DNA of 59,698 bases from Microbacteriaceae bacterium (GTDB lineage: Bacteria; Actinomycetota; Actinomycetes; Actinomycetales; Microbacteriaceae). Each line of letters opens with the position of its first letter. The stretch's first letter is position 1. The stretch covers positions 1 to 59,698 of the forward strand of contig JAODME010000018.1 in NCBI GenBank assembly GCA_025465095.1, given 5' to 3'. This document shows positions 33,897 through 41,124 of this stretch, piece after piece. Below the pieces are notes generated by a model that was not told where the DNA came from, ran no database searches, and saw only the letters and a list, made by a program, of their open reading frames with translations. A program made the position numbers and the translations under genes.

Positions 33897-34919
33897 TCAG
33901 TCCTGCTTCTTGGCGCGACTGGGCTGAACGCGTGGCGGCTCGCCCGGCATTTTCGGGTAGTCGGGCGGGAATGGCAGCTCGCCCATCCCTGCTGCGAGGT
34001 CCCGGCCCCACCACGCGAGCAGAACGTCGATCGTGCCGGGATTCGCGTGCAGGTCGGCCCATGGGTCGCCAATTTTTCTCAGCCGTTCCGGAACGGTGGT
34101 GATCGTGAAGCTCCTCGGGTCGACGTTCTGAAGTTCGTCCCACTCGATCGGGCAGGACACCGGCGCGTGAGCAAGGGCACGCGGGCTGTAGGCGCCTGCC
34201 ATGGTGCGGTCGCGGTTCGCCTGGTTGAAGTCGACGAACACCCTTTCGCCGCGTTCCTCTTTCCACCAGGACGTCGTGACCTTTCCGGGCATACGTCGTT
34301 CGAGTTCACGCGCGGCGGCAATCACGGCATGGCGCACGTCGAGGAACTCGCGCACCGGTTTGATCGGTGCGAACACGTGCAGGCCGCGGTTCCCAGACGT
34401 TTTGAGGAAGGCGGTGAGGCCGGCCTCGGCGAGAACCGAACGCAGTTCGAGCGCGGCCGGGATCGCGTCATCGAAGTCCGTGCCCGGCTGGGGGTCGAGG
34501 TCGATGCGCAACTGGTCAGGATTGTCAGTATTCTCGGCGCGGGATGGCCAGGGATGGAACACGACGGTGTTCATCTGCACGGCCCAGACCGCGGCCGCGG
34601 GTTCGTCGATGACGAGTTGCGGATGCGCCCGGGCGCTCGGGTACACGACCGTTACCGACCGGATGAACTCGGGCGTGCCCTTCGGCGGATTCTTGGAGAA
34701 GAACTGCTCGCCCTCGATACTGTCGGGGAACCGCTGCAGCGACAAGGGACGGTCACCGTTCGCTGCCACGAATTCCTTACCGACATCGACCATGTAGCGG
34801 GCGAGGTCGAGCTTTGAGATACCGGGCCCGGGCCAGAGGATCCTCCCAGGGCTGGATATCCGCATTTCACGCACACCGTCGGGCCCGTCGACCGGGAAGA
34901 CAACCGCTTCGCTCGCCAT
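33897..34919 (-). CDS. LigD-type polymerase/primase (PolDom)
   Basis: A 340-residue archaeo-eukaryotic primase-family enzyme, as in the LigD polymerase domain or PrimC, which adds ribo- or deoxynucleotides at breaks. The catalytic acids are Asp140 and Asp142 in RIDLDP; FLKTSGNRGLHVF and FVDFNQANRDRTMAGAYSPRA are family hallmarks. No ligase or nuclease domain is attached. Start ATG 34919. No ku gene is visible within the window, so end-joining versus excision-repair use is open. Confidence 0.92.
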   Translation of the reverse strand: MASEAVVFPVDGPDGVREMRISSPGRILWPGPGISKLDLARYMVDVGKEFVAANGDRPLSLQRFPDSIEGEQFFSKNPPKGTPEFIRSVTVVYPSARAHPQLVIDEPAAAVWAVQMNTVVFHPWPSRAENTDNPDQLRIDLDPQPGTDFDDAIPAALELRSVLAEAGLTAFLKTSGNRGLHVFAPIKPVREFLDVRHAVIAAARELERRMPGKVTTSWWKEERGERVFVDFNQANRDRTMAGAYSPRALAHAPVSCPIEWDELQNVDPRSFTITTVPERLRKIGDPWADLHANPGTIDVLLAWWGRDLAAGMGELPFPPDYPKMPGEPPRVQPSRAKKQD

Positions 34920-34968
34920 CAGTTCAAGCTACCCGCATGCCCGAGCGCTCGCACCCGTGCGCGCCGGT

Positions 34969-35394
34969 TCAGCCCGGGTCCGACTCCGTGCCCGCGATAT
35001 TCACCATCCAGACGACCCCGAACTTGTCGGCGCACATCCCGAAGTAGTCACCCCACGGAGCCTGCTCCAGCGGCAGGGTGACCGTGCCCCCTTGGGCCAG
35101 CTTGTCCCAATAGCCGCGCAGCTCCGCTTCGTCCTCGCCGCTGAGGGAGACGGAGTAGTTCGTGCCCGGCTTGTACTCCATCTCCTTGGGTGTATCGGCG
35201 CCCATGATCGTCAGCCCGTTCTGCGTCTTCAGCTCGCCGTGCATGATCTTGTCGAGCTCCGCCGGGTCCTCGCTCGCATGGAAGTCTCGAAAGGTGCTGA
35301 GTGTGAGTTCACCCCCGAAGACTGACGCGTAGAACGTCATCGCATCTCTCGCATTTTCGCGAAAAGCGAGATACGGATTCAGGCGTGTGGGCAT
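34969..35394 (-). CDS. VOC-family protein (PhnB-like)
   Basis: A 141-residue glyoxalase/VOC-fold protein of the PhnB/DUF1428-like group. The pattern LNPYLAFRENARDAMTFYASVFGGE, then HGELKTQNGLTIMGAD and WGDYFGMCADKFGVVWMV, is typical. Such proteins are often called 3-demethylubiquinone-9 methyltransferase-like, but function is not established. I chose ATG 35394, which has CAAGGAGA upstream; the frame continues upstream without family-like sequence. Confidence 0.88.
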   Translation of the reverse strand: MPTRLNPYLAFRENARDAMTFYASVFGGELTLSTFRDFHASEDPAELDKIMHGELKTQNGLTIMGADTPKEMEYKPGTNYSVSLSGEDEAELRGYWDKLAQGGTVTLPLEQAPWGDYFGMCADKFGVVWMVNIAGTESDPG

Positions 35395-35773
35395 GATGGG
35401 GTCTCCTTGCTGGTCAGCACACAGGTCGGTATCCGGCACGCTGCCGGCGACGAAGTACACCTGGACGGCACCGTCGGCGACAGCGTTGCCGTTGCCGTTG
35501 CGAAGAAATTGAATCCCCGAAGCCCTGTGCCCACCCGGTTTCACGAAGGAGAAACACGATGGGTGTGCCCGAGGTCGGGGTTTGCCTGATGAGCGCTTTT
35601 TTGATGGCCGACCGTGACGAGGGCCTCGAACCATCGACTCAGCGATTTCAGCGCATCCGAGATCTGGCATTGGTGAATTGAACATCTGGTTCCTTCGAAC
35701 CCCCACCACATTGTAGGACCGCGCACCGGTTCTACACCATCACCCGGAGCCGGGTCGACTACGTTTATATGGT
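35395..35773. other. 379-base spacer upstream of the VOC gene
   Basis: No confident gene. A 40-codon plus-strand frame at 35559-35681 has a good GAAGGAG site but no recognisable content. A GGTTCGAGG string on the minus strand looks like a tRNA T-loop but lacks the other arms. Probably promoters for the VOC gene and the small membrane gene. Confidence 0.4.
35559..35681 (+). CDS. doubtful 40-residue ORF
   Basis: ATG 35559 is preceded by CGAAGGAG at good spacing and the frame runs 40 codons to TGA. The product has no motif, hydrophobic segment or cysteine pattern that supports function. Listed only because of the ribosome site. Confidence 0.2.
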   Translation: MGVPEVGVCLMSAFLMADRDEGLEPSTQRFQRIRDLALVN

Positions 35774-36367
35774 ATGTCCGACGAACCGGCATCACGTGAA
35801 CCCCGCCCCTCGCCGCGGCCGCCGCGGCCGCCGCGGCCCGCCATGTCCGATCCGGCACCTCCGCCGCTTCAAAGGCTGGCCAAGCCCTCGGGGGCGATGA
35901 GAGTAGCGCGCGCCCTGTGGCTTACAAGCCTCGCGGCCGGACTTCTGGCGATCGTTACCGCACTCCTCGAGTGGGACGCACAGGTGGATCGCCTGAGCAC
36001 GGCGGCGGCCGAAATTGAACCGGGCAGGGATACCGCGACGCTCGATGCTGTCGCGACGATCGTCTTCGGGGGAAGCCTCGCCGCTCTGGTCCTGGTCGTG
36101 GTGATCGAAGCTGTCCTGCTCAAGGTGATGATGAGACGGCACGCCTGGGCGAGGTGGGCCCTACTGGTCGTACTGCTCGTCCACTCCGGCGTCGTACTCC
36201 TCGCCGAAGCTTCTCTCGCGGCACCCGGCATTGAGGGGATCCTCGTGCGGCTCCTTCTGCTCGGGCAACTGCTGTTAGCCGGCGCGGGGCTAATCGTGAG
36301 TGTGCTCCCCGGGGCGCGACGGTGGTTCCGGACCGAGCACCAATCGGGCGGTCACGCGCCCGGCTGA
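35774..36367 (+). CDS. small multi-pass membrane protein
   Basis: A 197-residue protein I do not recognise. A proline/arginine-rich cytoplasmic start (about 1-40) is followed by four hydrophobic helices (about 48-66, 92-115, 124-143, 152-176). The lead includes a 9-bp DNA repeat encoding Arg-Pro-Pro units. Its 3' end overlaps the dynamin gene on the other strand by 78 bases. Confidence 0.65.
   Translation: MSDEPASREPRPSPRPPRPPRPAMSDPAPPPLQRLAKPSGAMRVARALWLTSLAAGLLAIVTALLEWDAQVDRLSTAAAEIEPGRDTATLDAVATIVFGGSLAALVLVVVIEAVLLKVMMRRHAWARWALLVVLLVHSGVVLLAEASLAAPGIEGILVRLLLLGQLLLAGAGLIVSVLPGARRWFRTEHQSGGHAPG
35812..35838 (+). repeat. 9-bp tandem repeat GCCGCGGCC x3
   Basis: Three uninterrupted copies of GCCGCGGCC, coding for Pro-Arg-Pro repeats in the N-terminus of the membrane protein. 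Likely length-variable by slippage. Confidence 0.7.
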
Positions 36368-37837
36368 GCCTTTCACGTGCGCGGCCAGGAGCGCCTCGCA
36401 ACTCCGCACGACGACATGGCAGATTTCAGCCGTAGCCCGGTCGGTCAAGGGGTCCTCTGCCAGGGCGCGCCACCGCCGCAGGTGAGTCATTGCCGACTCC
36501 CGAAGCTGGGCGTCCGGTGCCTCGTCTGCGAGCCCGAGCCGACGCTGGGGGGTGACGCCCTGCCCGCCGATGAGGCGCTCCGCTTCTGCTGCCAGAGAGG
36601 CGGCCAACCCCAGCCCGGAAGTGCGGACGGTCGCCAGCATCCGCAGTTCGCGGAACTCGTGGGCGTTGGCCTGAATACGTTCGAGCGATGCCGCTAGCCG
36701 CTCCGTCCCCACACGCGGTCGCGCCCGCAGCAGCGCTTCGACGCCGATGATCGCGGCGCGAGACTTCAGGAGTGCTGCCCGGCCCTGGAAGTGGGCGGAC
36801 ACCAGGTTGAGGAGCTCGTTCAGACCGCTGCGCCGCGCCAGTTCGTGTGCGAGCGCGGTCGAATCGGTGACCCCGCTTCGGATGAGAACCATGGCCAGAC
36901 GGATGCCGAAGAGTCCGAATCGATTAAGCAGCGCGACCCGTGCCTCCGAGCTCACCGTGGTGACGTCCGTGAACCGTACGAATCTGTCGACCGAGATCAT
37001 CAGCCGCTCACGCTCGTTTCGGTCGAGCCTGGCCAGTTCCACCAGCGCCGCGAACTCGGTCTGTCGCAGGTCGCGGGCGCTTTGTGCGAGCAGGCCGGCC
37101 AGCGGAACGACGCCGAGGGCGAGCGCGCGCAGCGAGTCGTCTCGTCGATACCGCTCGGCGATGTCTCGCGCGGAGAGGAGCGAGTCAATCCGCCCCGCGC
37201 CGATCTCATCCGCGCGGGACAAAACGGCAAGCGCGTTGACCGTTCCTGCCTCGCCTACCGTGTTGTCACGGAAGGATCGTAGGAAGTTGAGGTCGGCGGC
37301 ATGAAGATGTCGCATCACGTAGACGATGGCGTCCGCCCCTGAGGGCGAGGTCTCCGGGGTGAGGAATCTGGTTGAGCGCACGGAGACGTCTTCGGAGAGC
37401 GAGGCGATCCCGGGGGTGTCGATCAGGGTGAACTCGCGCAGGCTCTTCACCGGCCAATGCACCACCAGGCGCTTGACGTCCTCTGCTCGCGTCGTACCGA
37501 GGTCGAAGGTCAGCTGGCCGTCCACTCGTGCGACGGACAGTGCGCGCGGCTTCCCCACCGTGGGGTGGAGGGTGACCCGCGGGGTGTCCCCATAGCGATA
37601 CCAGGTCACAATCCGAGTGCACTCCCCTGCGTCAGTGGGGGCGATTTGCTCGCCGATGATGGCGTTAAGCAGGGTGGACTTGCCCGCCTTGACCATGCCA
37701 GCCACCGCGACTCGCAACGGCTCCTCCAGTCGGAGGGCGTATCCCTTCAGCGCACGTGACGCTGTCGGGTCGTCGCGGTAGACGTCGGCGGCATCACGAA
37801 CGAGTTCAAGCACCGCCGAGCTTGTCGCATCGCTCAC
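36290..37837 (-). CDS. dynamin-like GTPase, IniC-like
   Basis: A 515-residue large GTPase of the bacterial dynamin-like family. G1 is GMVKAGKST (47-55), the G2 threonine lies in GECTRIVT, G3 is DTPG (139-142) and G4 is LSRADE (a variant of TKxD). The rest is helical stalk. It starts at GTG 37837, overlapping the stop of the upstream dynamin by 4 bases (GTGA), so the two are translated as a coupled pair, as are IniA and IniC of Mycobacterium. Paired dynamins usually work together on membranes. The 3' end overlaps the opposite membrane-protein gene by 78 bases. Confidence 0.85.
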   Translation of the reverse strand: MSDATSSAVLELVRDAADVYRDDPTASRALKGYALRLEEPLRVAVAGMVKAGKSTLLNAIIGEQIAPTDAGECTRIVTWYRYGDTPRVTLHPTVGKPRALSVARVDGQLTFDLGTTRAEDVKRLVVHWPVKSLREFTLIDTPGIASLSEDVSVRSTRFLTPETSPSGADAIVYVMRHLHAADLNFLRSFRDNTVGEAGTVNALAVLSRADEIGAGRIDSLLSARDIAERYRRDDSLRALALGVVPLAGLLAQSARDLRQTEFAALVELARLDRNERERLMISVDRFVRFTDVTTVSSEARVALLNRFGLFGIRLAMVLIRSGVTDSTALAHELARRSGLNELLNLVSAHFQGRAALLKSRAAIIGVEALLRARPRVGTERLAASLERIQANAHEFRELRMLATVRTSGLGLAASLAAEAERLIGGQGVTPQRRLGLADEAPDAQLRESAMTHLRRWRALAEDPLTDRATAEICHVVVRSCEALLAAHVKGSAGRVTARLVLGPEPPSRPGEHTHD

Positions 37838-39663
37838 ATGCTTCCCGCCGCGGCGGGCATCGGCTGCAATGCCTGCGCTTGCTTGCGCAGGTCTCCGATC
37901 CGCACCAATTCGGTCTTGATGTACTGAATCCTCTGCTCCCGTTCTACGTTGTAGGTGGTTGCGGCTTTCTGTGCCGCGAGCACCGAGTTGCCCAACGAGC
38001 GGTGATGCTCGTCAGCGATCTCCGAGAAGTGGTCCCGCGTCCCGCGCTGCACCAGCCGCAGCCGGTCCTTGAGTTGCTTGCCGACCTGGAATATGACGTC
38101 GTCGATGTGGCTGCGGACGATGGTTTTCGCCTCACCCTGACGGCGCCTGAGTCGCGCCTCCTTCTCGTCCTTATACACCTTGCTGCCGATGAGCACGCCG
38201 GCGCCGATCGAGATCGGATTGATCAGGGACATGCCGACGATGCCGGTGAGCAAACCGAACATGAGCACTCCGCCGTAGGAACCGCGCATGCCGATGAATA
38301 TTTTCTGGATCGGCCCGAGCCGGCCGGGATTCAACACGGAAACGGAGTGCACGGGATCGAGCACCTCCTCGGTATCAGCGACGTGCAGCACAGGCAGGGG
38401 AACCTCGTCCTGCGTGAAGTGCTCGGCTACCTGGGCCGCGAGCCATTGCGCCCGCTCGCTGGTCCAGATGAAGGTGTCAGAAACCGCGGCCGCTACCCGC
38501 TTCTCGAGCCAGATGACCAGCTCGTCCCACATCGGCCCGGGATCCGCTTCGTCGATGGCCTGTTCTGCATCGCGCTGGATGCTGCGCATCCGGTCGCGAA
38601 GGTCGTATTCCATGTCGGCGATCAGATCGCTGACGCCGTCGCTCAGAGTGATCTGCCAGCGGGCGGACCGACGCCGCAACTCGTCTGCCCTGTCCTTCGC
38701 CGCCTCCAGTTCGGCGATCATCTGCGGCCTGCCCTCGGGGTCCGTCAGCGAGCTGAGCTCGGACTGCAGCGCCAGCCGCAGGTGCTCGGTGCTGGACAGC
38801 AGGTCCTGCGCGACCGACCGCCGCTGCAGTCGCTCCGTCTGTCCGAGAATGTCGGTGCGCAGGTAAGCCACGAGGGCCGGGAAGCCCGACTCGGCATTGA
38901 GCTCGCTGTCCTGCAGGCGGGCCGCGTGCAAGCGCAAATCGGACGAGACGGGGAAAAGCGGGATGTCTCGTGCGACCCGGTCCAGGTGCCCCCGATTTGC
39001 CTCGGCTACCTGGCGCCACTGCGGGTACATGTCGGTCTTGGATAACACGCAGGCGACATTGGGCGAGACCCTCATGGCCTGGCGCAGGAACTGGATCTCG
39101 GGTGCCGTGTACTCCTGTGACGCGTCCGAGACCAACAGCATGGCATCGGCGGTCGGCAGCGCCGCAAGGGTGGTGAGGGAATGGGCAGAGTCCAAGCCAC
39201 CGACGCCGGGTGAATCGATGAGGGAGAGTCCACCGGCGAGGACCTTGCGCGGAAGGAACACCTCCGCGGCGACCAGCCGGTGGCGATTACCGGGGTTGCC
39301 CTTCTCCGAGACGTGCGCGGCGAGATCCTCGATCTTGATCGGGCGACGCTCGAGAGCGGGCTCTCCGTTCGCGGACTCCGCTCCCACCTTCGGAATCAGG
39401 ATGACCGCCGACGGCGGTTCGCCGTGCCGCACGACGGTGGGCACCGAAGTCGCGATGTCATCGTCCACAGGGCACACGGGCGCGTTGACGAGAGCGTTGA
39501 TGAACTGACTCTTGCCTTGCTTGAACTCCCCGACGACGATGACGCGAATGCTCGGGTCGAGCAGCCGTCGAAGCGTCTGCTCGAGTCGTTGTCGTAGGTC
39601 TTGACGATCACCGGCGCTCACCAACTCGATGCCGCGCGCCACCAGCTTGACCAGGTCGACCAC
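37834..39663 (-). CDS. dynamin-like GTPase, IniA-like
   Basis: A 609-residue bacterial dynamin-like protein. G1 is GEFKQGKS (45-52), G3 is DSPG (150-153) and G4 is LSKTD. A hydrophobic paddle-like segment lies near 466-500 (LMFGLLTGIVGMSLI, GAGVLIG), expected to insert in the membrane, with long helices on both sides. IniA in Mycobacterium bends and fuses membranes and supports drug and envelope-stress tolerance; the same role is inferred here. It starts at GTG 39663 behind GAAGGA and follows the IniB-like gene, with a hairpin between. Confidence 0.87.
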   Translation of the reverse strand: MVDLVKLVARGIELVSAGDRQDLRQRLEQTLRRLLDPSIRVIVVGEFKQGKSQFINALVNAPVCPVDDDIATSVPTVVRHGEPPSAVILIPKVGAESANGEPALERRPIKIEDLAAHVSEKGNPGNRHRLVAAEVFLPRKVLAGGLSLIDSPGVGGLDSAHSLTTLAALPTADAMLLVSDASQEYTAPEIQFLRQAMRVSPNVACVLSKTDMYPQWRQVAEANRGHLDRVARDIPLFPVSSDLRLHAARLQDSELNAESGFPALVAYLRTDILGQTERLQRRSVAQDLLSSTEHLRLALQSELSSLTDPEGRPQMIAELEAAKDRADELRRRSARWQITLSDGVSDLIADMEYDLRDRMRSIQRDAEQAIDEADPGPMWDELVIWLEKRVAAAVSDTFIWTSERAQWLAAQVAEHFTQDEVPLPVLHVADTEEVLDPVHSVSVLNPGRLGPIQKIFIGMRGSYGGVLMFGLLTGIVGMSLINPISIGAGVLIGSKVYKDEKEARLRRRQGEAKTIVRSHIDDVIFQVGKQLKDRLRLVQRGTRDHFSEIADEHHRSLGNSVLAAQKAATTYNVEREQRIQYIKTELVRIGDLRKQAQALQPMPAAAGSM

Positions 39664-39703
39664 AGTCGTTTTCCTTCAACTCGGGTAACTCCATGAGAAC
39701 ACA

Positions 39704-39748
39704 CACATCGGCCCAGTAGGAAGCAAATGCTTCTACTGGGCCGATGTG
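39704..39748 (-). terminator. strong intra-operon hairpin between iniB-like and iniA-like genes
   Basis: A perfect 16-bp inverted repeat (39704-39719 with 39733-39748; arm CACATCGGCCCAGTAG). After one bulged base an inner 4-bp stem AAGC/GCTT closes on the loop AAAT. It lies 28 bases after the IniB-like stop and 41 bases before the dynamin start. With no T-run downstream it may be a partial terminator or RNA-processing/stability element that raises IniB-like output over the GTPases. Confidence 0.75.
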
Positions 39749-39775
39749 GTGCGCGGATGCTGCGCCCTATTCGGG

Positions 39776-40987
39776 TCAGGCGGAGACGTCCGATTCCTCA
39801 ATCTCGACGTCGAACTCGAGTTCGTTGTCGGTCACGATGTTCGAGTCCTCGACCGAGGTGAACTCGGCCTCGATGTCGTCGATGTCGACGTTGGTGGAGT
39901 TGTCCTCTTCCTCGTTGAACGAGTCGGCAACGTCGACCTCGGTGGTCTCCTCGTTGAAGGACTCGTCGATCTCCACTTCGACTTCTTCGTTGAAGGAATC
40001 GTCGACGTCGACCGAGTTGTCGGAGTTGTCCTCGTTGAAGGAGTCATCCACGTCAACGTCCAGGTCGGTCGAGTTGTCGTTGAACGAGTCGTCGAACTCC
40101 GCATCGACCGAGTTGTCCTCGGAGTTGTCCGAGTTGTCGTTGAGTGAGTCTTCGAGTTCCACTTCGATCGAGTTGTCCTCGGAGTTATCGGAGTTGTCGT
40201 TGTGCGAGTCGTTCACTGAGTGGTCGGACTCATCCTTGAACGAATCCTCGATGTCCACGTCGATGTCAGTGTTGGCCTCGATGTCGACATCCTCCCCGGC
40301 AGCTACCGCTCCATCACCCGTGGCGATCACGGCCTCGCTGTCGAAGAGTTGCGTGACGTCCCCGTCTGCCCAGATGTTCTGGTTGACCGAGTTGTCCGTG
40401 ATCTCGTTCGAGTACGTGTATGAGTAGTTGTTGACGACGTAGGTCAGCTGCTGTACGGCGTGAGCGTGGTCGCCGTCCCAGTCATCACGGTGCTCATTGT
40501 CATTGTCTTCGTCTTTGTCGTCATCGCCCTTGGCATAGTCGTCCCAGTCTTTATCGTCGTGGTCGTCCTTGTCATGACCCTTGTCGTCCTTGTCATCGCG
40601 GTCATGACCCTTGTCGTCATGACCCTTGTCGTCCTTGTCATCGCGGTCATGACCCTTGTCGTCATGACCCTTGTCGTCCTTGTCATCGCGGTCATGACCC
40701 TTGTCGTCATGACCCTTGTCGTCATGGTCATAGTCGTTGTAGCCGCCGTTGTCGCGGTAGTCGTTGTTCGAGCCGTTGTCACCGCCGACGTTGTATTCAC
40801 GGTCGAAGGAGACCGGTGCGTAGTCAAGGACTACCGGCAGCACCGCGTCGACATCATCTGAACTGATGTCGCCCAGTCCGGCTTCCTCGAGAGCTTTTTC
40901 AGGGTTCTCCCTGAATGCCGCTGCTGCTTCCGGGTCTCTCAGCAGATGCATGATGAACTCGAGCAACAGGCTGGTGATAGTGGTCAT
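39776..40987 (-). CDS. IniB-like acidic repeat protein
   Basis: A 403-residue protein. The first 55 residues (LLEFIMHLLRDPEAAAAFRE, then PEKALEEAGLGDISSDDVDAVLP) match the IniB N-terminal domain of actinobacterial iniBAC operons. Next come an Asp/Lys/His-rich repeat region, a short ordered-looking part (VVNNYSYTYSNEITDNSVNQ), and a very acidic tail of DDSFNE and SDNSEDNS repeats ending EIEESDVSA. No signal peptide is seen. Mycobacterial IniB is Gly/Ala-rich instead. It probably forms a flexible, perhaps cation-binding, envelope-associated component serving the two dynamins. Confidence 0.8.
   Translation of the reverse strand: MTTITSLLLEFIMHLLRDPEAAAAFRENPEKALEEAGLGDISSDDVDAVLPVVLDYAPVSFDREYNVGGDNGSNNDYRDNGGYNDYDHDDKGHDDKGHDRDDKDDKGHDDKGHDRDDKDDKGHDDKGHDRDDKDDKGHDKDDHDDKDWDDYAKGDDDKDEDNDNEHRDDWDGDHAHAVQQLTYVVNNYSYTYSNEITDNSVNQNIWADGDVTQLFDSEAVIATGDGAVAAGEDVDIEANTDIDVDIEDSFKDESDHSVNDSHNDNSDNSEDNSIEVELEDSLNDNSDNSEDNSVDAEFDDSFNDNSTDLDVDVDDSFNEDNSDNSVDVDDSFNEEVEVEIDESFNEETTEVDVADSFNEEEDNSTNVDIDDIEAEFTSVEDSNIVTDNELEFDVEIEESDVSA
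40571..40723 (-). repeat. 45-bp perfect tandem repeat within the IniB-like gene
   Basis: Two identical 45-base units lie at 40601-40645 and 40646-40690, with a 30-base partial copy before (40571-40600) and a 33-base partial after (40691-40723). Each encodes 15 residues of the KGHD/DKDD type. Perfect identity and in-frame length point to recent, length-variable expansion. Confidence 0.9.
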
Positions 40988-41124
40988 GAGTAGGGTCTCT
41001 CAATCGTTTCGGTTCGGGTGCCGAGCAGGATTGCCGGCCTGAATCGAAGGTACGACTGCGAGCTTGATCACCACATCGGGGAACTTCCCCCTAACCGTTG
41101 AGACCGCTTCGGGGGTTTCGCGGG
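40988..41124 (-). promoter_or_regulatory. spacer between luxR and iniB-like genes
   Basis: A 137-base gap on the operon strand, larger than the other gaps in the module, so probably carrying a separate promoter for the IniB-like gene. I see no clear dyad or -35/-10 pair. The LuxR protein encoded just upstream is the obvious candidate regulator. Confidence 0.35.

Noticed and set aside
35601-35640. tRNA-like GGTTCGAGGCC string on the minus strand
   Set aside because: The T-stem has a mismatch and no acceptor, D or anticodon arms can be formed around it.
35395-35709. Upstream in-frame extension of the VOC protein
   Set aside because: ATG 35394 has a clear ribosome site and gives the normal family length; the upstream part has no VOC features.
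40571-40723. Tandem 45-bp repeats considered as a CRISPR-like array
   Set aside because: The units are contiguous with no unique spacers, are in frame with a protein, and no cas genes are near.
40460-40861. Plus-strand hydrophobic open frame of Val/Leu/Met repeats
   Set aside because: It is the antisense reading of the Asp/Lys/His 45-bp repeats of the IniB-like gene; the minus frame has an IniB domain and proper context.
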